DNA of 64,000 nt from Chrysoperla carnea (taxonomy: Eukaryota; Arthropoda; Insecta; Neuroptera; Chrysopidae): positions 56,987,172 through 57,051,171 of the forward strand of contig NC_058339.1 of assembly GCF_905475395.1 (NCBI RefSeq). Direction: 5' to 3'. The notes below the pieces were generated by a model, which was not told where the DNA came from, did not search any database, and was given only the letters and a program-made list of their open reading frames with translations. A program made the translations under genes and the position numbers. Every line of letters starts with the position of its first letter. Positions within the stretch are counted from its first letter, which is position 1. Shown in pieces: positions 26,200 to 39,188 of this stretch.

Positions 26200-28080
26200 A
26201 ACGTAAAAGAAAACAAGACTTGATTTTCAATACAATTTACTCAATATGTATCTGTATTGTCTTTTTAAAATCTCACAATGCATTGCCTCACAATTAGTTC
26301 TATTACTACTATTTTTGCGTCTTATATTTTTAATTTTTGTATATTTATATTGTAAGAAATGTATTTTCTCGAATCAAATTACAGATGTTTCCTAAGTAAG
26401 AACAAATTTATGAAATACAGGTCACATGAGCATATGTTTCCAAAAGCTTAGTTTCCTTGATACAGAATGTTAATGGTTTCTCACACAAAATCAGAGCCGG
26501 GGGACCATGTACAGAAATGAACTTCACTCAGGGACGCTGGGCAGAAGTGAATCTTCAAAATTTATACAAATACATACATAAATATTTATAATTGATTATG
26601 AATGGCAATAAAATATAACGAATGTTTTATAGGTATAAATTAATTATGCATATTTCCTTCATTTAGAACACGCCACTTTTGAATGGAAAATGGAATTTTT
26701 GTTAATTTTAAGTACACGAGAATCATCTGTGTATGTGAAATAGACTACTATTAAGTTTTAGGGCACGAGTGTTATCGGTGAATGGGAAGAATAAGAAGAG
26801 ACTGAACAGAGTAACAAGTTTCGTAACATTCCAAAGTGATGAACTTGTAAATAAATCCAATAAATATCAAAATTTATTAACATTTATAATTATCCTTACA
26901 ATACTTAGCTTATTATATTTTACATTTCCTAAAGAAAACGCACTAAACTTACGCAGATCCTGCATTCCAAATTTTTGTTATCTAGGAAAACATGTTTGAT
27001 TAATAGCAAGTCGACCACAACATTGCAATAATATTATCATTATTCACCAATGAACTTTGATCATTATTTAATTCTTATGACACACGCGCTTACACTTAAC
27101 AACAATGTTGTGCACTTCACAATATAGCAAAATTTCAAGCATTTAGACAGCAACAACAAGCAAAACTCAAGAAAACAAATTTTCTTTCTTCTAAGAGATT
27201 GAATCAGATTAAATTTGAGGAACTTTAAGTTTAGAAGTTCTGACTACATGTAGTTCTAATCTTTAACAAACATAATAAAAACTAATTTTTGAAACCGGGC
27301 CAATTTGATTTAAGATTTTCAAAATAATATAATAAACCGTTCACATGCTCAAACTCACGGCAAAAGAATATAGAATGTACAGCTAATCTCATATTACAGA
27401 TAATTAACACGATACAGCTAATTAGCTTCTTACGTGGTTTTCCTCTCAACTCACAGCTTAGCTGATGCCTACTGTAAGATTAAGATCTCGGTTTATATCT
27501 TGTTATTTGGTGAGTATGTTTATACGGTTTTGACTCATTTAATATTACTTTGTTAAATTACAAGTAATCGGTATTCGGTACTTAGCTGTCAAAACTTTTC
27601 CAAATCTCCCTTACTATGTAGGATTGTAGACAGTCAGTGATCAATTTCATATCTCAGACATGGATTTTATAAAAGAGAAGAAATCATTATATTTTCTTTA
27701 CTTACGTAACTTACTTTTTAACTTTAAAATATTTAACTGTAAAATAGTAGTAAATTATCTCGCTTTATTTCACTGTTGGCTTTAATCTGGGTGAAATACC
27801 TCAAGCCAATATTTTTTGTTTTTCCTCTCGATATCCTTTCGATTGATAGAAACTCAGAAAAACTCTCATATTTCCTTAGTAAGTCTCATTCTAATGCCAA
27901 CTTTTTTCCACTTGCAACCTTCCTGCCTATTGTTTCCCGATTTTTAGTGAGTCGAATTAAGCTAGTACCATATGAAAATTTCTGTTTTATCTGTTTTATG
28001 AAATAAAAAAATTCTTGATTACAAGTCCCGCATGGCCTAGAATGCAAAAAAAAATAATCAGATAACAATTTTTTACATTT
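26200..28080. other. intergenic, no confident gene
   Basis: Two 76-codon plus-strand ORFs (26769 and 27776) lack recognisable domains and splice context. No other structure seen. Confidence 0.35.
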
Positions 28081-28086
28081 GCATAC

Positions 28087-28306
28087 GAGGTTAGTCGAAA
28101 AATGTAAATTTTGTTCAAGAGTAAAGTACCTTTATTTTTAACACTTTCAACAAGATTTTTTGAGAAATGTTGATCTTTATTAAAAACAAAGGTCAGATAT
28201 CCATTTCATGTTAATACTGAGAGCAGTTACTAAAAATAACAAAATATATTTTTCATGTCTTTCTACTTTGCTCCTAAAAAAAATTTACATTTTTCGACAA
28301 ACCTCA
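28087..28306. mobile_element. short DNA-transposon-like MITE
   Basis: Inverted termini GAGGTTAGTCGAAAAATGTA (left) and the near-complement ending TTTTTCGACAAACCTC (right) bound about 220 bases. CATAC flanks both sides (28082-28086 and 28307-28311) as a likely target duplication. Confidence 0.7.
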
Positions 28307-28319
28307 CATACGTATGCAG

Positions 28320-29310
28320 AAAATTCATATCTGAATATTTTTAAGCCATGGAGAACTTTTTATCAAGGATAACTTTTATTCCATATAAAATTGGCATAGC
28401 CGATAAAATCATACCTATTTCGATATGCTAGCCAAGCGTAACTCCCGCCAATTTTCTTTCTTTTTAGTAAGTACTGATATAGCAAATTGTTTGACTGATT
28501 TAGACACAATTCACATCCATTGTTAAGATACCTTTAAAAGATGTTCAATTTGATTTGTACCAACAATAAAGGCTGAGTTCCGACCCATTTTCAGGCGAAA
28601 GACTCTTCTGTAGTCGTTATCAAAATGAATGAAATGCCATAATAAAGCAAATTATTTAATGTGGTTTAATAATAACTCAAATTTTGTCAGAGAATATTAC
28701 AACCATCTGCCATTCATAAATACAGTACAAAGGAGCAGTATGAAACAGTATACCACAGACTTTATTTGTAACAGATGATTAACTTTTAATTTTCTAAATA
28801 ATTCTATTCATGATTAGTGGCTTAGCTCGAAGGTTTGTTTTAACTTTACTTCTTCTTTCTTTCCTATCATAAAGATGTTATTGTCTTATTGTCTTTCGGT
28901 CTGCATGTAGTTTTTTGCGTCGATTACAGATCACATAAAAAATCATGCACAGATTTTGATTACGTTCAATTTTACGATATTAATTGAATACCGGATATTG
29001 ATATAATAATACTGATCTCAATCCGGCGCCAGTCACAGATAGGTATGATATAGAATACCTTTTCTCACAATTCGTACTAATTATACAAGAATTGTTACAA
29101 CCGGCAAGCAGGTGTTAAAACCAACTGAAAATTAAAGAAAAGCGGAGTGAATGATATTAAATGTAAGTATTTGTTTTTACGAGCTCTAATTTAATTTCAC
29201 TTGCATGTATGAATGTATGCCCTGGAATTTTGCAATCAATATTTCACAAACTTCCACTGAAGCTGAAATTTAGCATATACGTTTGGTTCTCGTGACAATG
29301 CGAGTTTATG
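28320..29310. other. intergenic, no gene seen
   Basis: AT-rich; a slightly GC-richer patch near 29020-29060 (CCGGCGCCAGTCACAG) is unexplained. Confidence 0.35.
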
Positions 29311-29312
29311 AT

Positions 29313-29705
29313 AAGTATAACCTGATTTTCCCACCGCTTCCACCATATTTGATATACACACGTTTTTTTGTTTTAAATTAAAAATTAAAATAAAATAAAA
29401 ACTTTTTAGGAACAAACTGTCATTGTACTATAAAGTAGAAAATAATTTTTCTTATGATTCACTCATACATGACTATTTGTAAATAGGTAAAGGCGCTGCG
29501 AATTATCCTTTAAATTTTAAATCGAGGGTGGCCAGCTTTTACAAAGAGTCATGTATGAGTGACTCATAAGATAAATTATTTTCTACTTTTTGGTACAATA
29601 AAATCTAGTCCTGAAAAAAGTATTTTATATTAAAATTTTATTTAGTTGATATTATCAATCGAAACGAAAGGAAAGGGGTTAGCCTAAGGTAACTTCATAA
29701 AACGT
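29313..29705 (+). mobile_element. R4 MITE copy 1 with internal inverted repeat
   Basis: Shares CCTGATTTTNCCANCGNTTCC with 30953 onward. Two arms (29419-29483 and 29538-29605) are inverted copies centred on TCACTCATACATGACT. No ORF. Confidence 0.7.
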
Positions 29706-30059
29706 GCTTAACATTAAATATACTAAAAAGAAAAGTGTGATTAATTTTGCTTTCCTTTTAAAATATATAAATAATCGCATCAATTTTTTACTAACTTTTC
29801 TTTTTTGCAATTTTTTTGCGTTAAAAACTAAATAATCTCAGTGTAATTAATTAACAAAGGCTTCTCTCAATAATAATGTTTTATTAAGCACTAATTGCTC
29901 ACAATAATTCTAATTTAAAATAATATTTGGTTTTATTTTTTTGGTTAGTTATTGAATCGTAAATAGTTTACAGGTATATATATAATTACCACTTCGTATG
30001 TCTCATTTAATCATAAGTTAATGAAAAAAATAAGGGTTCCTATTTAAAACTATCTCTAT

Positions 30060-30215
30060 CTCTTTTATATTATAAATGCGAAAGTAAGCATGTTTGTTTG
30101 TTTGTTACGCTTACACGCTAAAACTAGCGAATGGTTTTTAATGAAACTGTACAGCAATATTGCTGATATATCAGAATAACACATGAGATATAATTTATAA
30201 AGATTTATTAATAAA
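30060..30215 (+). repeat. R3 insect-wide dispersed repeat, plus copy
   Basis: TATTATAAATGCGAAAGTAA followed by TTTGTTTGTTTGTTACGC, a CACGCTAAAACT block and AGAATAACACATGAG. This is the common insect repeat with a TATAAATGCGAAAGT start. Confidence 0.8.
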
Positions 30216-30952
30216 AAATAAATAAAAAAATTTAATTTGACATTACCATAAATTACAGATTTCTCTAAAAATAGTCAATATGAAATATTTCACGGCTGCT
30301 TTTTTGATATACTCAATGAATAATTACGACTATTATACATTTTAAAAAAAAGAAAACCATACATATATTTTACCTGTGTAAAACAATACTTATCATTATA
30401 TCGAGTGTTATAGAAAGGGGATAAGCGAGAGTAATCTTTATCAATCTTTACTTTTTAACCCAGCGAAGTTTTGTAATTTATTTTAAACAGAACATTGCCA
30501 TTGTTTAAAATAGTTTGAAGCACTAAGTAAATTTCAATTCAAATGAATTATTATTAAAAAACTTTTTTTTATAAAATTTCCTTCTCAGGGAAAATGAGCT
30601 TTTGATATTGTGTCAATGATAAAATTATTGCGCAAAATTGTTCAAATTTCTTAAATACTGAAAAGGACTTTCCTTAAATTTTGCAATTATATTTAAATAC
30701 ATAAATTTTAAAGGGTTATTTCACAGTAAACTTATGACACAGATACAAATGTTAAACTTATGGCACCCCTTTTTTGCGTCAGCCTTAAAAAAAGATTTCT
30801 TGACGCAAAAATATTTTTGTTTTAATCAATAATTTTTTTTCTTGAAATAAGAATTTAAAAGAAAAATATTCTCAGAGCTAAATAAATTCTTTTTTGTCTG
30901 AAGAAAATCTTTTTTTCCTCTTTTAATATGATTGAGCAGAGATTGTTTCCGC

Positions 30953-31250
30953 ATAGTTATGACCTGATTTTACCATCGTTTCCACCAAATTTTTGTAAGG
31001 TTTTAATTTTTAAATAAAAAATTATTTTTAAGGACAAGCTTTTATTGCACTTAAAAGTATAAAATATTTTTTCTTATGGGTCACTCATACATGACTATTT
31101 GCAAAAGCTAAAAGCGATCCGAAACATTCTTCATTTTTTTAGTAATCCAAAAGCTTGTCCCTAAAAAAATATATTTATTTAAAAAAAATTTTTTAACAAC
31201 TATGATTAGGTTACCAAGCAACGACCCTTAACGAGATAACCCTTCATAAA
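30953..31250 (+). mobile_element. R4 MITE copy 2
   Basis: Second copy of the family at 29313, including TCACTCATACATGACTATTTG. Its internal inverted pair is GGACAAGCTTTT / AAAAGCTTGTCC. Confidence 0.7.
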
Positions 31251-31254
31251 TGAC

Positions 31255-31760
31255 AATATTTAATATTTAGAGCTTCGTAGCAATTTTATTTTTATTAGTC
31301 AGAGGGAATTCGCTAACGTAAGTCTTGCGCGATGAATTTACTTTTTTTTAATTACATGCATTATTTAAATAATAAAAACGTACACATGTAATCAATCTCT
31401 CGTACATATTCTAATTGTAGGTAGGTATCTAAGTAATATATAATATTCTATGAAAGTTTATTTGTTTTAATTACTTTAGTTAATTAAAGTAGACAGTACA
31501 CACTACAAAGCATATTAATTAAAAACTATATGTATTCAAATAAAGTACTTACACTTAATGATTTATATTTATTTTATAAGAATCAAGTAAAAAAAATCTC
31601 TAATGATTTCCATGTATTTATTCATAAGTTTAGCAAACTTTTTTCTTATTGTTTTTCATATCGAGCATGAGCCAGTACAGTCGCAGAAACGAAACATCAA
31701 AAATTTTTTACCTTTTGAGGGAAAGAACAATAACCTCGATTGCATCTCTCTGAATTCACG
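31255..31760. other. intergenic, no gene seen
   Basis: AT-rich spacer between R4 copy 2 and R2 copy 2. Confidence 0.4.
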
Positions 31761-31764
31761 CATT

Positions 31765-32030
31765 ACTAGTCCCAGAAACGAAGCAATGAAGTTCGAAAAA
31801 TTTGAACAGTAAGTCGGATTTGAATGCGTTTATTTTCAGCATTCGATTCGTTAGGATATTTTGTAGCCTAAATTGATTTATAAGAAATTAAAAATATGCA
31901 ATTTGCATAAATAATATGTATTTTACAATTGCATTTTAATTATCCGTAAATACCTACACAAATTTCACAATTTGGTTACTAGTGATGAAAATGATTCCAA
32001 ACTAGTTGAATTTCCCTTTTTCGGAGAATA
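31765..32030 (+). repeat. R2 dispersed repeat, copy 2
   Basis: Plus-strand partner of the repeat at 17555-17790, in the same order of landmarks and with small indels. Confidence 0.75.
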
Positions 32031-32599
32031 TCACAACAATATTTCGAATTTTTTTCGCTTTGTTTCGATTTTCGATCAAAATAGGTATTTACTAAAAATC
32101 GTTTCAATACACTCGACAAATTAACATTTTTTTTCTTTAGAAAAACAGTATGGATAATTTAAATAGTGTTAATGGTTAAACCTAAAAAAAAAAAAATACT
32201 CAGGTCAATTGACGAGTATTTTTGCAAATATCTCAAAAATTGCTTCATACTAAAAATTTTTCGATTAGAATTTTTAGCGATATCTCAAAAACGGAGAGTA
32301 AAAATGGTTAAGAATAAATAATTATCTTTTAGTCATGGGAAATTTTTAGGAATATTCATTTAGGGTGAGTATTTTTTGCAAATATCTGTGTAATTTACTT
32401 ATTATGAGCGTACTCGATGAAACTCAATAAAAGAAATACAAAACAGAATTATTTCATGAATAAAATTAATGTATACATCATGCACATTGTTTGTTTTGAA
32501 AGGTCACTAGAGACTTTTAAATTAGCTGTGTATATTTCATCTTTCAAAGTGTGAAGAAAATGCATTTGTAATATTTATTTATAAAATCATGATGTAGAA

Positions 32600-33310
32600 A
32601 TTGATTGAAATTTACAGTTCGTTTTTCTCAGAAAATAGAAAACATGAGCAGAAGCGGATCATCCCTAGAAAAACTAGACACGTGCCTAGTGGCACGCGTG
32701 TAGTTTATATCAACATAAACGATTTAACTTGGGTTGCAAATCGGGCTCACTATCTTTGTAAGATACAACTCGGGCGATGCAAGATTGTAAGAAAGATGAT
32801 GCGATGCGGAGGCAGTAGCTAAGCTACCAGCGCCGAACGAGAGACATGACCTTCAGCTTGGTTTTCATCATTTACACGTACATACTTACATTGTTTACAT
32901 CTCGCAGCGGTATTTGTATGTATTTAATTACAGTAGAGTCTTCATAAGATTGAAAACGCGATGCTCTCGATTCCTGAAATCAAACTTACCGTGGGACTCT
33001 ACCTTTTGTAATGCAGAATACTGTAGAGGCGATAAGCGGTCGTAAGAGAAGTCTGTGAACTCATTGATATTCAAAAATTTTTGAGATAATAAGTCTAAAA
33101 GGATCTTCCATATTTCTGTCCATTTCCCACGATATCGATGCAGTTAGTTATTATATAAGTTGTACTTGAAACTTATATGCCCGCTAGAGGGGCGTCGATG
33201 AGATGCTAGCCTAGGACGCAAGTTTAATCCGTTTCTGTACATGAGAATTCGAAGATTGTACATAAAAATTGGAAGAAGTCCTGTCTTTGCGTGTTCTGCA
33301 CTGCTAATAT
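32600..33310. other. GC-richer island of unknown nature
   Basis: Stands out from AT-rich flanks. Contains a palindrome CGTGCCTAGTGGCACG (about 32681), ACAGTAGAGTC/GGGACTCTAC and TACTGTAGAGGCG echoes. No long ORF with coding features; could be a decayed transposon, a promoter or a non-coding RNA locus. Confidence 0.3.
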
Positions 33311-33659
33311 AAATACATTACATTATCGACTAAAAAAACGTCTAATGAAAAAATTTGAAGGATTCAGCTCAAAAAGCAAGAACAAACACAGTTAAAACCG
33401 AGTTTCAGTTTTAATACATGTAACGGTTTATATCTAGTATGAGTAAATTCTACAAAACCAACACATTGTTAAAGTTCACAAAAAATTTTATTTCAAATTG
33501 TATTATATTATGTACAAGATGACACAAAATTAATCAATCTATTTATTGTTTTATTGTTTACGTTTGTTTCTATCATGTATAAAAATTTTCAAACCGTAAA
33601 AGTCTCTCGATTATCATTGACATTTTTATTATAATACAAGTTAATTAAAGAGAATTGAA

Positions 33660-33740
33660 AAAAATATACTCACGCCAAGACTCGAAAACAGATCTCTTTG
33701 ATTCAAACCAAGCGCCTTAGCTAGCTGGGCCATACGAATT
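33660..33740 (-). mobile_element. tRNA-derived SINE or tRNA pseudogene
   Basis: On minus it has a pol III A-box-like TGGCCCAGCTAGCTAAGGCG and, 30 bases on, a B-box-like TTTTCGAGTCTTGG. The cloverleaf is not intact, so it is a SINE head rather than a working tRNA. Confidence 0.6.
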
Positions 33741-33744
33741 CTAG

Positions 33745-34610
33745 ACACAAAGTGTAATTGTTTTAACTCATCTAAATTTTTTATTTTTTATGAGTCAACA
33801 TTAATAGTCTTAGATCCGAATTAGGGTCTACCTTCACCCATCTGCTTTCAGAATGAAAGTTATTTTTTAGGGAATATAAAATGTTAACAAATATCCCCGC
33901 TATTAATTGTCTAAAAAAATGTGTTCAAGACAGGCTCTTAAATGCATAATAAATTTATTTTTAATTGTTATTTTACCTAAATCCTTAAGCTATTATTAAA
34001 GGTATGACTGGACCGTGACACGAGGTGCTTTAAAGATCACATTAATAATATTATTTTCATTCCATACTAAAAATTTTATAATTGTATCTCAAACTTTGGC
34101 TTTATTAAATGGGTGATTAATTTTGTATCAACTTGTGCAAAAGGAAATTGCTCCGACCACATAAACACAATTCCACAAACAAATAAAGACAATTCTAAAA
34201 AATTTATTCATTATAAGATTAGGGTATACCTAATTAATTGTAAATGAAAAGATAAGAAAAAATTAAAAAAAAAAAAAAAAAAGGAAAATAAAGTGTCTAC
34301 AAATGTAATTTTCTCAAAAAAACGAACTGTAACAGACATATCGATGGACATTTCAACCTATTTCTGCGTCACTGACTTTCTAAATAAATATCACAAATCC
34401 TTTTGTTCTTATTTTGAAATAAGCATTTGTTTCCGATCTTAAGGATACTATTCACTTGGTGTGCAGAAACTCCAATTGCAACTCTTACTTGTTAGAGTTG
34501 CCTACACATTGACTGATTGGTCAGTCGAGCAAGTCCGCGAACCCATTTGGCCATCACATCAGTATGGATTATTGTACAAACAAATATTATAACAATTTTT
34601 ATACGTTATT
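33745..34610. other. intergenic, no gene seen
   Basis: AT-rich with a poly-A run at about 34264-34282; nothing recognisable. Confidence 0.4.
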
Positions 34611-34615
34611 AATCA

Positions 34616-34936
34616 AGGAGCAATTTCACTGAGGCAACATTTAGGCAATATGTAGCATGCGACATGGACGCATGCTACACACAGTCTTTCAATAGAAGGA
34701 ACACAAAGCGACAAATAAATATGTCTCCTTGCGTCTATCCAACAGTGAACGGATCGGTGCGACTTGTAGTATGCAACACTCATGTATGGCAAAGCGCATA
34801 CGACATGGGACAACAAGTCCGCATGTGACATTTAATTGAAGTTTGTGCCACAATATCGCACGCCTACAAGAGGCAACACTTGGCAACAAATATCGAGCGA
34901 CATGTCGTTCAGTGTTGCCTCAGTGGAATTGCGCCT
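34616..34936. mobile_element. MITE with 24-bp terminal inverted repeats
   Basis: Left end AGGAGCAATTTCACTGAGGC and right end GCCTCAGTGGAATTGCGCCT are imperfect inverted copies (22 of 24 match). Interior is relatively GC-rich and carries repeated GGCAACA and GACATG words. The small ORFs here follow from the composition. Confidence 0.65.
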
Positions 34937-34939
34937 GCA

Positions 34940-35160
34940 GTCATCACAGTTATGTGTATACAGTCACAAGACATTTGCGAACATCAACGAGGATGCTCTC
35001 AAGCATGTTGGCGAACTTCTCCGCCAATGTTTGAAGAATCAAATATAGATTCATTCTTTGTAACCAATAATGAATTTAGTAACCTATACCACTTACACAC
35101 GAAACATATTGTAAATAAGTTTAAATTACCAGCGGTTTCTTTTAACAATACTTTTTAATC
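34940..35160. other. GC-richer patch right of the MITE
   Basis: One plus-strand frame reads YSHKTFANINEDALKHVGEL, then RQCLKNQI and stop. It may be a fragment of a mobile-element or host ORF; the family is not recognised. Confidence 0.25.
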
Positions 35161-35178
35161 GAGATTACTTTAAAATAT

Positions 35179-35388
35179 TTATTTTTTAGTTTTTCCACTT
35201 CGGTCCACCAACTTTATAGCTAAGTTAAAACTTACTAGAGAGCAAATCATATTCACTCTTAGAGAATCTTCGACTGTAATTTGCCAAAGTTTGCCACTGA
35301 TCTGTTTAACAACCTTTATTTTCTTTAGTATCATCACTGTGTTATCACTAGCGTCTTCCAGTAATAATATCATGCTGTCATTTCTCAT
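35179..35388 (-). CDS. possible exon, unknown protein
   Basis: An open minus-strand segment (MILLLEDASDNTVMILKKIK, then WQITVEDSLRVNMICSL) followed by a perfect donor CTA|GTAAGT at about 35237. A pyrimidine-rich stretch ending in TAG/CAG precedes it near 35405. Codon content looks more protein-like than neighbouring ORFs. No partner exon found; it may be chance. Confidence 0.2.
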   Translation of the reverse strand: MRNDSMILLLEDASDNTVMILKKIKVVKQISGKLWQITVEDSLRVNMICSLVSFNLAIKLVDRSGKTKK

Positions 35389-35409
35389 AATAAAACACCC
35401 TGACTACGT

Positions 35410-36850
35410 CAATGGAAAACATCAAGAGATGAACAAGCATTTTTTATTACTTGAAATTAATTAAAAGTCTTATATAGTAAAAAATATTAATTTTTTATTC
35501 GGCTTATTAAGGCTATATTCACATAAGAACATACTTTTGAGCATAATTGTTTATACTTTAAATTCATTATACACAAGCAGATACCAAGTGTTTGCCTAAT
35601 GTCTATAAAATTCCTTTAGGGACGTGCTTTCAAGCACAAATGCGTGTCTGAAAATAATCGGACATGCAAATATTATTTTTGTAGAAATGTCTCGTGCAAA
35701 TTTCTTAAAGCAATGTGTGCAATTCGACACACAAAAAATCTTGCCGAAAGTAGGTATTTATTATGCATTTGTAATCAAAAAGCAAGCACGATTGCTCGTA
35801 CTGTAAAGTGTATTGATTATTCTTCGAGAATTCAAGTTCCTTAGCTCTGCTCTCATAAACAATAGACAGTTTTGTGCACTTGTTAAATTAATAATTCAGT
35901 AAAAGCTCACATTAATCCAAAATCTATAAAAGTAGGCACACTGCCTTCTTTATTTTATACAAATATCATTTATGTGTTTACTAAAAACACGTACCTATAC
36001 CCATAAAACTCCCCAAAAAAAGCTATTTTTATTAACTGTAAAATTAATATCGTTAAACACGTTTTATTTATTTTCATTATTAAATGACATACATTAATTT
36101 TAATGTGCAGAAGTTTGTTTTGTAAGTAAAAAAAAGTCAGTAAATATAAGAAAACATTACAAGAATAAATTTATTTTTTGTAAACATTGTTTTTATACTA
36201 TTACCGAATTCGAAAATTAAATTTTAGTATGATTTTTTATTTTTCATTTAAATTAATAATTAAAAACATGAAAACGGTAGGAAATTAGACCGTATCATCT
36301 GGAAAAAGTATCTTGGGTGGCACAGCCGTAACGGGTTAAGATCCTAACGGGTTAGGATCATGTCTGCTATTAGGTACTATTAATATTTTATATAATAAAC
36401 ATTGATAAACCACAGAAATTTGTCTCCATCTGTAGTCAAGTGTTACCCAGAATGACTGAATTCCAAGTACAATACAATAAAATGTTACAAAACAGTATCT
36501 TTCCTGAAGTACCTAAATGTATCATCACAGAAATCAATAAAATGATATAAATATAATGAAATTTTAACGAATAATATTCTTTGTTGAAATGTTTAATAGA
36601 ATTTTACGACGATTCGACAGACAGACGATAATTTAATTTATCGGAAAATATTGCAAATACTAACAGAAGCTTGTACTTGACTTAAAAATTTACCTTTAGG
36701 CAAAAAGATGTGATGAAGATCATTTCTGTCTTCATGCTAAAAAAAAGAATGGTCCGATTTGTATATTTGGCTTCTCTGATCACAAAATTTGTAAAACCAT
36801 ATATAATATCTTTCTTGTCTTGACTTTCTTGTCTTGACGTCTAATAGACG
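35410..36850. other. intergenic, no gene seen
   Basis: AT-rich; two overlapping 60-66-codon ORFs near 35640 are without support. Confidence 0.4.
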
Positions 36851-36852
36851 TT

Positions 36853-37650
36853 GTAAGATTCCAGGGCCTCCAGGCCTTATTTTCTGATGGACAAAATATG
36901 TAGGTACAATAGGATATAGCACGTAAAAAATCCAAGAATCTTAACTTTCTGCTGCTTTGTTAGTAAGCTCCTGAGTCTATGTGGGCGTATATAAAGCAGA
37001 CCGGTCAATTTCGCAATTGACGGGAAAGGGAAAATAAAATTAATAAAATTGAGAAAAATTTCTTCCGCCTACCAAATAAGCTCCCTAATGATCGTACAAA
37101 CATTACATACTGATGGCAGACATTACCCCCCTCTCCCTCCACTCAAACGCCCGAGAGAGAGTAACATGGATTTATTGATACTAGTCGGGAAGAGAATGGG
37201 GATATGCGTAACATTTGTGCGGTCGTTGGGGAACTTATTTGACAAAGAATAGAAGTTTGTTTTCAATTTATTACTCATTTCATTATTACTCATTTTATTT
37301 ACCCATTTCCTTCTATCTCGAAATTGGCCGCTCTGCCATATATATTTATGCAATGAGACAAAATTCTCCAAATCGATTCAGGACTTTATTTACCACAAAG
37401 TTAGGGTTCGTAGATTTTTGTACGTGTGGTATCCTAGAATATATTAGTGTGTACAGTGAACCGATAGTTAATTCTCAGATATCGCGTGCTTTACTTACTT
37501 TACTTACAGTCAGTCTGAGGACTGATTCTTACGTTTTTTGTATGAAATGAAGGAAATACGTTCACTGTACACACTAATATTACTCTATTGTACATATTTT
37601 GTCCATAAAGAAATAAGTAAGGTCTGGGGGCCCAGGAATCTTGGACAGTA
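36853..37650. mobile_element. FB1: large palindromic foldback element
   Basis: Nearly the whole 800 bp is an imperfect inverted repeat. Outer arms share GGACAAAATATGTA next to GATTCC-GGGCC blocks (36853-36925 and 37565-37650). Inner arms of about 150 bases (about 36990-37110 and 37205-37345) share CAAATAAGYTCCC, CGTACAAA/CGCACAAA and GGYCAATTTCG. The ORFs of up to 111 codons inside are by-products. Confidence 0.75.
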
Positions 37651-37654
37651 AATT

Positions 37655-38210
37655 CATTTGGGCGCGGAAAAACAGCAAAACAAACAATTATACAAACATG
37701 TAGATTTAGTTGTAGCATAAAGAATTAATTGCTTAACGTAATGGTTTATGTTTATCCGTAGGTTTTATGATTTATATCCTGAATGTCCTCTAACGCTGTT
37801 AATGCTTTAATTGTAAAATAAACAATAAATATTTCCACGTGTTATCTAAAATAAATATGTTTTATTTATGTAGGTATTAGGAAATATTCATACTATACAT
37901 ATTTCATTGTATACATATTTCGAATTACCATTTGTTATAATATTTCTATTTTTAGTTCAGTCGCTTATGGCAATAAAATTGCCGAGAAATCGATGGCCAC
38001 GATGATCGGATATCTTACCTTCCAAGATCAATACTTTGTCTCGGAGGTCTTTGTCTCGTTTCATACATAGTCCGAGCAAAGTAATTATTTATTTTTAGTT
38101 GATTTTTGTTAAATTCTAAAACGAAAATTATGGGTTTTAAATCTAAAAAGTTTTTTGGAAATCGTACCCTAATAGTACCTGGAAAATTTTATATATTATC
38201 CTGATTTTTA
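37655..38210. other. intergenic, no gene seen
   Basis: AT-rich, nothing recognisable. Confidence 0.4.
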
Positions 38211-38214
38211 TACC

Positions 38215-38280
38215 TATACCAAAATTTTGTTCGTAACATCAATATTTTTAAGCGTTACAAACTTGGGACTAAACTTGTCA
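38215..38280 (-). repeat. R1 family fragment (5' end only)
   Basis: Minus-strand match to the first part of R1: AGTCCCAAGTTTGTAACGCT and CAAAATTTTGGTATAGGT. Confidence 0.7.
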
Positions 38281-38682
38281 GTGAAATCTCAGCAACGTTT
38301 TTCAAACCCTTTTTGCGCTAATATAGGTTTTTATAAGTTTGAGAAACTTCATTTATTTTTAGTCTACTTTTAACTTATTTGTATAAAAATATTGCCTATA
38401 TTTTTTTAACACAAATATGTTTGCAGACTTTTTTGTTTCGAATTTTCTAAAGCATAAATGTATTTTTTTTTATTTTTCAAAAATTTTTAAGAGATACTAG
38501 ATCTCTACTATTTCAGCAAGAAAAACATTTAAAATGCCCATTGCACCAGACCTAAAACTCTAATTTGGGGAAAACTGGTTATAATCCAAATTTCAGAGCG
38601 CCTATTAAATAGATCATCTAGTTTCGTCTTGTCGTGCATTAAAATTTAATTTTTAATGAGTTTCAATGTTTAAATTTTGTTT

Positions 38683-39177
38683 TTATACCATGTATATATG
38701 AAATATACATAGTATATTAAGTTTAGTCCCAAATTTAAACCAAATCACCTAATTAGTCCATTCCGGTTGTCTGTCTGCTTGCCCGTCTATCGTCCGTCTA
38801 TCGTCTGTCTATCGTCCGTCTATCGCCTGTCTGTCCGTCTGTCATCACGATTACTCAAAAATGAAAAGACATATCCAGCTGATTTAGCACGCTATTTTTA
38901 TAGCGTAAAAAGTGAGGTCGAGTTCGTAAGTGAGCAACATAGGTCAATTGTTTAAATGTAAAAAAGTTTAAATGTAAAAAATCATCTTTATAAAAAAATA
39001 TACAACTTTTATTTGAAACATTCTTTCTTTTCTCATTACCCGTAAGAGCGCAAATTATGCGCAAATTGTATAGTATGTATTATATGGGAATATCAGTTAT
39101 ATATGTGTAATGTGACAGAGTAATCAACACTGTCTATACATGGTATTTTAACAATTGTTTGTTTTCACTTGTTTTTT
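38683..39177 (+). repeat. R1 family copy 2, with expanded minisatellite
   Basis: Has the R1 landmarks but lacks the TCCGTAGGACCCAT segment. The CTGTC/CCGTC tract is expanded to about 80 bases (38767-38843) as alternating GTCTGTCTATC / GTCCGTCTATC units. Ends at the R1 3' motif TTGTTTTCACTTG. Confidence 0.85.
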
Positions 39178-39188
39178 TCCTGAAAGAT

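Noticed and set aside
34613..35158. Cluster of overlapping ORFs on both strands
   Set aside because: They coincide with a MITE with terminal inverted repeats and its GC-rich interior; no family match.
37215..37550. 111-codon plus-strand ORF
   Set aside because: Falls inside the palindromic FB1 element; its openness follows from the inverted repeat.
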